This document shows, in pieces, positions 59,282-64,000 of a stretch of DNA of 64,000 nucleotides (positions are counted from its first letter, which is position 1; every line of letters begins with the position of its first letter). Under the pieces are notes generated by a model. The model was not told the origin of the DNA. It saw only the letters and a program-made list of their open reading frames with translations, and did no database searches. The translations under genes and the position numbers were made by a program. The stretch is from NCBI GenBank assembly GCA_021736445.1, contig JAIPGA010000003.1, forward strand, positions 29,376 through 93,375, written 5' to 3'. This DNA is from Synergistales bacterium. GTDB taxonomy: Bacteria; Synergistota; Synergistia; Synergistales; Aminiphilaceae.

Positions 59282-60388
59282 CTATCGGTTGGCCCGCTTC
59301 GCCAGAAAACCGCCCAGCAGCAGAAAGAGGACAAAGGGTGTCCAGGCACCCACCGCGGCCGGGATAAATCCGGCCAGCGCAAAGGCCCTGCTGAAGGACA
59401 TCACCACATAGTAGGCAAAGGCGACCAGGATACTCAGACCAAGGCCGATGCCCGTTCCGCCGCGGTGGGAACGCACGCCCAGTGTCGCCCCCACCAGAGC
59501 CAGCACCACCGCCGCCCAGGGGAAGGCAATGCGCATGTGGAGATAGACAAAGAGCTTTCTGGTGCTCCCGCCCTTGGCGGAGACGATGGCGATCTCGTTG
59601 ATGAGCTGCGCGATGCCCATCTTGTCCGGATCCCGGCTGGAACGCTCCAGCTGCTCCGGCGAGAGCCGCAAGGGGATCTCCTGGGTCTCGAAGGTCAGCA
59701 TCAGCGATACCGTCCCTTCGGGCGAGACCTGATAGACCTTGCCCTGGCGCAACCTCCACACCGAACCGTCCCAGCTGCCCTTTTTGGCCTGGAGGATCCG
59801 GCGCAGGCGCCCCCCGTCGAACTCCTGGATCAGGATGCGCTCCATGGTGCCCACCCTGGGCTTGAGCTTCTCCACGTACATCACGCGCTTGAGCTCGCCT
59901 TCCTCCTCCTGCCGCAGGAAGATCCGCTCCTTGATCAGCGAGGGACGCTGGTTCCGCACCTCGGCGTTCATCAGGTTCTCCGCCGCACGGTAGCTCAGCG
60001 GAACCACGCTTTCGTTCCAGAGAAAGCAGAGCATGGAAAGCAGCACCGCCACGATGATAACGGGCCGCACAATGCGCTGGAAGGAGATCCCCGAGGCCTT
60101 GAGCGCCACAATCTCGCTCTGTGCCGACATGGTGCTGAAGCTCAGCAGCGCCGACAGCAGCGCCGCCATGGGGAGGATGGTGCCCACGACCTCGGGAAGC
60201 CGGTAGAGAAAGAGCCGTGTCACTACCCAGAGGGAGACACCCCGCTCGATGATCAGGTCTGCTACGTCAAAGAGGATGCCCCCGGCCACAAAGAGCACCG
60301 TAAAGGCAAGAATGCCGAACAGCAGCGGCCCCGCCATCTCCTGCAGTATGTAGCTGTCGAGCATCCTCCAGAGTCGCCGCCGCGCCAT
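59282..60388 (-). CDS. LptF/LptG-family LPS export permease
   Basis: LptF and LptG form the membrane core of the LPS extraction pump with LptB and LptC. The 368-residue protein has three N-terminal and three C-terminal membrane helices around a periplasmic jellyroll (about 130-260). It shows the YjgP/YjgQ signature in LPMAALLSALLSFSTMSAQSE. Only one such gene is present here. Either its partner lies elsewhere or it works as a homodimer. ATG 60388 overlaps the kdsC stop by one base (TGATG). Confidence 0.93.
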   Translation of the reverse strand: MARRRLWRMLDSYILQEMAGPLLFGILAFTVLFVAGGILFDVADLIIERGVSLWVVTRLFLYRLPEVVGTILPMAALLSALLSFSTMSAQSEIVALKASGISFQRIVRPVIIVAVLLSMLCFLWNESVVPLSYRAAENLMNAEVRNQRPSLIKERIFLRQEEEGELKRVMYVEKLKPRVGTMERILIQEFDGGRLRRILQAKKGSWDGSVWRLRQGKVYQVSPEGTVSLMLTFETQEIPLRLSPEQLERSSRDPDKMGIAQLINEIAIVSAKGGSTRKLFVYLHMRIAFPWAAVVLALVGATLGVRSHRGGTGIGLGLSILVAFAYYVVMSFSRAFALAGFIPAAVGAWTPFVLFLLLGGFLAKRANR

Positions 60389-60873
60389 CAGGACCCCGTT
60401 CCGCCTTGCTCCGCGAGGGCATAGAGATAATCGGCCATCTCGCGGACGGCGCCATGGCCGCCGCGCCGGGTGACCACCACATCGGCCGCCTGTTTGACCG
60501 CCTGTTCCGCATCGGCGACGGCCCCGCCGATACCGGCCCAGCGGATGCAGGGGATATCGGTGAGATCGTCGCCGATATAGGCCGTTTCCGGGGCGCCGCA
60601 GCCCACCGTTCCGGCAATACGCCGCAGCTCGCCCAGTTTGTCGCGGACGCCGTTGCTGCAGTACTGGACGCCCAGTTCCCCGGCGCGCCGTTCGGTGACA
60701 GGGGAGGGACGCCCGCTGATAAAGGCCAGGACCACGCCGGTTCTTCCGAGCCGTACCAGTCCGAATCCGTCGCGGACATGGAAGGCCTTCATCTCCTCTC
60801 CTCCGCCGGAGAGCAGCACCGTGCCGTCGGTGAGCGTGCCGTCCACATCCATGGCGAAGAGCCTAACCGTCAT
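60388..60873 (-). CDS. kdsC: 3-deoxy-manno-octulosonate-8-phosphatase KdsC
   Basis: KdsC removes the phosphate from Kdo 8-phosphate. The 161-residue HAD phosphatase lacks a cap domain, as KdsC does, and has the nucleophile in MDVDGTLTDG, FISGRPSPVTERRA, and the metal-binding YIGDDLTDI. The start overlaps the lpxA end by 11 bases. It is separated from kdsA/B/D by lipid A genes but belongs to the same run. Confidence 0.95.
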   Translation of the reverse strand: MTVRLFAMDVDGTLTDGTVLLSGGGEEMKAFHVRDGFGLVRLGRTGVVLAFISGRPSPVTERRAGELGVQYCSNGVRDKLGELRRIAGTVGCGAPETAYIGDDLTDIPCIRWAGIGGAVADAEQAVKQAADVVVTRRGGHGAVREMADYLYALAEQGGTGS

Positions 60874-61681
60874 CGCGATCCCGCTTTCTGCCCCTGCCCA
60901 CCCAGGGGGTCATCCCCCGTGTGGAGGAACCAAAGAAATCCAGGATCTCCCGCAGCGACTGGTCCGCCCGCGCCTCCGCGGTGTCCAGCTCCGCAACGGC
61001 CCGACGCATCGGGAGCGGCGAGGTGCTCAGCCGCCGGTAGAAGCGCCGGATGGCGTCCCGGCTCGCGGAGCTGTATCCCTGCCGTTTGAGCCCCACACGG
61101 TTGATCCCGTAGATCCGTCCGGGATGCCCGTCGATCAGCGTAAAGGGGGGCACATCCTTGACCAGTTTGGAGAGACCGCCCACCATACAGAGCCTTCCGA
61201 CCCGGACAAACTGATGTACGCCGCTCATGCCGCCGAGCACAGCCCCGGGACCCACGGCGACATACCCCGCCAGCCCCACCTTGTTGACCAGCGTCGCCCT
61301 GTCGCCAATGGTGCAGTTGTGCCCCACATGGACACCCTCCATGACCATGGCGCCGTCGCCGATGGTGGTGCTGTTTCCCTCGCCGCAGGCCCGGTGTATC
61401 GTCGCGTTCTCGCGGACGATTACGCTATCTCCGATGATCACCCGGCTCGATTCGCCCCGGAAGTCCAGATCCTGCGGCTCCCGTCCGATCGTGGCGTGTT
61501 CGAAGATCCTGCATCCCCGCCCGATGGTCACGTGCCCGCAGATGCGGACAAAGGCTTCGATCCGTGTCCCCGCCCCGATCCGCACGTGGCCGTCCACAAC
61601 GGCATAGGGCCCTATGGACACGCCATCGGCCAGTTCGGCCTGCGCCGAGACCAGCGCTGAGGGATGCACCTCGACGGTCAT
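60863..61681 (-). CDS. lpxA: UDP-N-acetylglucosamine acyltransferase LpxA
   Basis: LpxA adds the first acyl chain to UDP-GlcNAc. The 272-residue left-handed beta-helix protein has hexapeptide repeats from residue 5 and REPQDLDFRGE. The catalytic histidine is in HVGHNCTIGDRATLVN, and the C-terminal helical domain carries GINRVGLKRQGYSS. It follows fabZ by five bases. Acyl chain length is not readable by eye. Confidence 0.97.
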   Translation of the reverse strand: MTVEVHPSALVSAQAELADGVSIGPYAVVDGHVRIGAGTRIEAFVRICGHVTIGRGCRIFEHATIGREPQDLDFRGESSRVIIGDSVIVRENATIHRACGEGNSTTIGDGAMVMEGVHVGHNCTIGDRATLVNKVGLAGYVAVGPGAVLGGMSGVHQFVRVGRLCMVGGLSKLVKDVPPFTLIDGHPGRIYGINRVGLKRQGYSSASRDAIRRFYRRLSTSPLPMRRAVAELDTAEARADQSLREILDFFGSSTRGMTPWVGRGRKRDRDDG

Positions 61682-61686
61682 CGGGG

Positions 61687-62130
61687 CTACTCCTCCCCGC
61701 CGTGCTTTCGCTCCGAAAGCGCAAAGCTCAGCTTGGTCTGGGTAACAAGCTGCTGGTCCACCGTGGCTTTGGCCTCCACCTTGCCGACCCGGCCCCGGAA
61801 TTTGATCACCCAGGCCTCTGTGGTCAGCTGGTCGCCGGGCCGCACGGGCCGACGGAACCGGGCGTGCTCGACACCTGTCAGATAGATCAACGGATCGGCT
61901 ACCCCGGGCAGCTGTACCACCATCATCCCCGCCACCTGCGCCATGGATTCCAGGATCAATACTCCAGGCATAATCGGCTCTCCGGGGAAATGTCCCTGAA
62001 AAAAGGGTTCGTTGATGGAGACGTTCTTGACCCCCACCACATGCCCCTCTTCCATCTCCAGTATCCTGTCGACAAGGAGAAAGGGGTATCTATGGGGAAG
62101 ATGCTCCATGATACCCTTGATGTCCACCAT
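61687..62130 (-). CDS. fabZ: 3-hydroxyacyl-[acyl-carrier-protein] dehydratase FabZ
   Basis: FabZ dehydrates 3-hydroxyacyl-ACP in fatty acid elongation and competes with LpxA and LpxD for that substrate. The 147-residue hotdog-fold protein has LPHRYPFLLVDRI and the active-site histidine in GHFPGEPIMPGVLILE, where glutamate is the second catalytic residue. Its place between lpxC and lpxA is conserved in many diderms. It lies 40 bases after lpxC. Confidence 0.97.
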   Translation of the reverse strand: MVDIKGIMEHLPHRYPFLLVDRILEMEEGHVVGVKNVSINEPFFQGHFPGEPIMPGVLILESMAQVAGMMVVQLPGVADPLIYLTGVEHARFRRPVRPGDQLTTEAWVIKFRGRVGKVEAKATVDQQLVTQTKLSFALSERKHGGEE

Positions 62131-62170
62131 ACCGTTTCCGCCCCCTCGATTTGGTCTCCTCTACAGATGT

Positions 62171-63007
62171 TCAGCGCCGCCCTGTCAGACGACGCAATCT
62201 CGATACAAGCCTTCTGTGCGTTCCATGGCCCGCCCGGCAGGCCACCACATGGGCCTTCAGCCCCCTGCCCAGCAACGCAAGGTCGCCGAGGAGATCAAGC
62301 ATCTTGTGGCGCACGCATTCCCCTTCCATCCGGAATCCTCCGGGGTTCAGCGGTCCGTCCTCCCCCACCACCAGGGCGTTGTCCAGGGCACCGCCCACCG
62401 CAAGGGATCGACCACGAAGGGCGGCCACCTCCTCTTCCAGCGCGAAGGTCCGCGCCGGGGCGATCTCCCGGACAAAGGCCCCGGTCTCCCCGATGTCGTG
62501 CCGCACACGCCGGCAACCGATGTGGGGGTTGGCGTACTCCAGGATATAGGTCAACCGGAGCGAAGGCGCGGGGAAGGCGGCGACAAAACGGTCGCCTGCC
62601 GGGTCATCGACCACAAGGGGCATCGCAATGGCGAGTTCCTCCGGCTTCTCCCGGTCGGTTTCGCACAGCCCCGCTTCGCGAAAGGCCTGGACAAAGGGCA
62701 GGGCGCTCCCGTCGAGGATGGGGATCTCCCCGCCGCGGATCTCGATATCGGCATGGTCCACGCCCAGTCCGGTCAGTGCGGCGAGGAGGTGTTCCACGGT
62801 ACGCACCCGACGGCCGCCGGAGAACACCAGCTCCGTTCCCCGCTCGGCATGGGGCATCCCGGCCTCCCCCAGTGTGCAGCGCATCTCGCCGAATCGGAAG
62901 GCAATGCCGGGTCCCGTTGGGGGCATCACGGTCACCGTGGACGCTCCACCGCTGTGCACCCCGATGCCCCGGAGGGTGACGGGCCTGCAGAGCGCTACTC
63001 CCCGCAC
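62171..63007 (-). CDS. lpxC: UDP-3-O-acyl-N-acetylglucosamine deacetylase LpxC
   Basis: LpxC is the committed, zinc-dependent deacetylase of lipid A synthesis. The 278-residue protein has the first zinc histidine in RTVEHLLAALTGLG and DGSALPFVQAF. APARTFALEEEV and the second and third zinc ligands in VRHKMLDLLGDLALLG follow, with the catalytic histidine in AGHGTHRRLV. It is shorter than E. coli LpxC at the C-terminus, so the degradation tail used there by FtsH is missing. The start is GTG 63007, overlapping lpxD by 13 bases. Confidence 0.96.
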   Translation of the reverse strand: MRGVALCRPVTLRGIGVHSGGASTVTVMPPTGPGIAFRFGEMRCTLGEAGMPHAERGTELVFSGGRRVRTVEHLLAALTGLGVDHADIEIRGGEIPILDGSALPFVQAFREAGLCETDREKPEELAIAMPLVVDDPAGDRFVAAFPAPSLRLTYILEYANPHIGCRRVRHDIGETGAFVREIAPARTFALEEEVAALRGRSLAVGGALDNALVVGEDGPLNPGGFRMEGECVRHKMLDLLGDLALLGRGLKAHVVACRAGHGTHRRLVSRLRRLTGRR

Positions 63008-64000
63008 GACTCCCCGCCTTTCAAACGTTTCAGTTCCGCCTCCAGCTGGCGCAGTCGCCTGGAGAACTCCGGCAAACGCCGGATATGGGCCCTGGCCCGA
63101 TGGTCCACCCAGTGGTCCCTGGCCGGGAAGCCGGAAAGGGTGAGCCCCTCGGGGGTGTCTTTCATGACCCCCGACAGGGCGGTCACGGATGTGCCGCTCC
63201 CCACACGCACATGCGGCGCCGTGCCGCTGCGGGCCGCCATCACCACGTCGTCGCCCAGCTTCGAGCTTCCGGCAAGACCGGCGAAGGCCACCAGGATGCA
63301 GCGCTCGCCGATCTGCACATTGTGTCCCACATGTACATGATCGTCGATGATGGAACCGCGCCCGATCCTGGTGGAACCCATGGTGGCACGGTCGATGGAA
63401 CAGCAGGCACCGACTTCCACCTCATCCTCGACAACCACGTTGCCGATCTGCGGGATCTTCCGGTGCCGCCCCTCCTCATCCTGCAGGAAACCGAAGCCGT
63501 CGCAGCCGATGACAGTCCCGGAATGCACGAGTACCCTCTCGCCCACCACCACATCGTGATAGAGCACCACCTGCGGCTCCAGCCTGCTGTCCGCGCCGAC
63601 TGTGACGTTTTCGCCGACAAAACACTGGGCTTCCAGGTTCACCCCTGCGGCAAGGACGGCCCCGGCGCTGACGACACACTGGGGCCCAACGACGGCCTCC
63701 GGGTGGACAAAGGCACTCTCCTGCACCACGGCGGTAGGATGGATCCCACTGGGGACACCCCGCCGTGGGGCAAAGAGCGGGAGCAGATCGAGCAGACGTT
63801 CCCGGGGGGCATCGCATTCGACGCCGTCTTCACCCTCAGGTATCCAGCCGGGGCGCGTGAAGAGCGCCTCTCCGGGATGGATATCCTGCCGGGAGCGCTT
63901 GTCCCAGACAACTATCAGCGCTTCCGGTTGCTCGCAATCCAGCGGTGCCGCCACCTCGGCGACCACGCGGCTCCCCTTTCCCCGAACCACACCGCCGACC
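62995..64000 (-). CDS. lpxD: UDP-3-O-acylglucosamine N-acyltransferase LpxD, 5' end cut off by window edge
   Basis: LpxD adds the second acyl chain after LpxC. The frame is open through base 64000. The visible protein starts inside the N-terminal uridine-binding domain (VGGVVRGKGSRVVAEVAAPLD), so roughly ten residues are missing; a GTG at 63990 is not the true start. Left-handed beta-helix repeats follow, with GTVIGCDGFGF and the catalytic histidine in DDHVHVGHNVQIG. The C-terminal helical part has LRQLEAELKRLKGG. It is the first visible gene of the envelope cluster. Confidence 0.95.
   Translation of the reverse strand, partial: VGGVVRGKGSRVVAEVAAPLDCEQPEALIVVWDKRSRQDIHPGEALFTRPGWIPEGEDGVECDAPRERLLDLLPLFAPRRGVPSGIHPTAVVQESAFVHPEAVVGPQCVVSAGAVLAAGVNLEAQCFVGENVTVGADSRLEPQVVLYHDVVVGERVLVHSGTVIGCDGFGFLQDEEGRHRKIPQIGNVVVEDEVEVGACCSIDRATMGSTRIGRGSIIDDHVHVGHNVQIGERCILVAFAGLAGSSKLGDDVVMAARSGTAPHVRVGSGTSVTALSGVMKDTPEGLTLSGFPARDHWVDHRARAHIRRLPEFSRRLRQLEAELKRLKGGESCGE

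Overview
The window is a GC-rich, gene-dense chromosomal segment, almost entirely transcribed from the minus strand. It fits a diderm bacterium of the Synergistota type. A full lipid A/Kdo/heptose and Lpt gene set sits beside an outer-membrane beta-barrel carrying one SLH domain. LpxI takes the place of LpxH, and regulation is of Firmicutes style (a threonine T-box, a CIRCE element, Rex). The phylum is inferred from gene content, not from a marker tree.

Layout, left to right. 1-2600: secF (cut by the left edge), secD and yajC. 2.7-8.5 kb: rex, ridA, eno, an S4 RNA-binding protein, rpoD and dnaG. 8.7-13.6 kb: a membrane pyrophosphatase with its own promoter, mobB and RNase R. 13.6-20.1 kb: guaA, groES-groEL under CIRCE, tsaD and murJ. 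20.2-20.7 kb: a plus-strand hydrogenase-maturation-type protease. 20.7-26.7 kb: lptB-lptA-asd-lysC-thrB-thrC, read from one strong promoter through a threonine T-box. 27.0-27.5 kb: greA, plus strand. 27.4-36.5 kb: ddl, lptD, lptC, three unrecognised secreted proteins, pyrG and a diguanylate cyclase. 36.6-40.3 kb: a LysM/M23 endopeptidase, rho and transaldolase, preceded by a candidate non-coding RNA. 40.3-43.6 kb: a plus-strand ECF S component, a DUF4392 protein, pfkA and a secreted coiled-coil protein. 43.7-45.2 kb: the SLH porin. 45.6-64.0 kb: an unbroken envelope cluster, read from lpxD (cut by the right edge) to hldE.

The right-hand cluster holds lpxD, lpxC, fabZ, lpxA, kdsC, an lptF/G permease, lpxI, lpxB, an LpxB paralogue, msbA, an LpxK-LpxB-like fusion, kdsB, kdsA, kdsD, waaA, an iron-ADH-fold protein lacking most metal ligands, and hldE. 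Together with lptABCD elsewhere in the window it covers most steps from UDP-GlcNAc to exported Kdo2-lipid A. No late acyltransferase (LpxL/LpxM) is present.

The most unusual points are three LpxB-like domains in one locus (one fused to LpxK), the ADH-fold protein inside the Kdo/heptose genes, a threonine T-box in a diderm, a strong terminator abutting the diguanylate cyclase ribosome-binding site, and a roughly 200-nt candidate RNA unit upstream of transaldolase. No tRNA, rRNA, CRISPR array or intact mobile element was seen.
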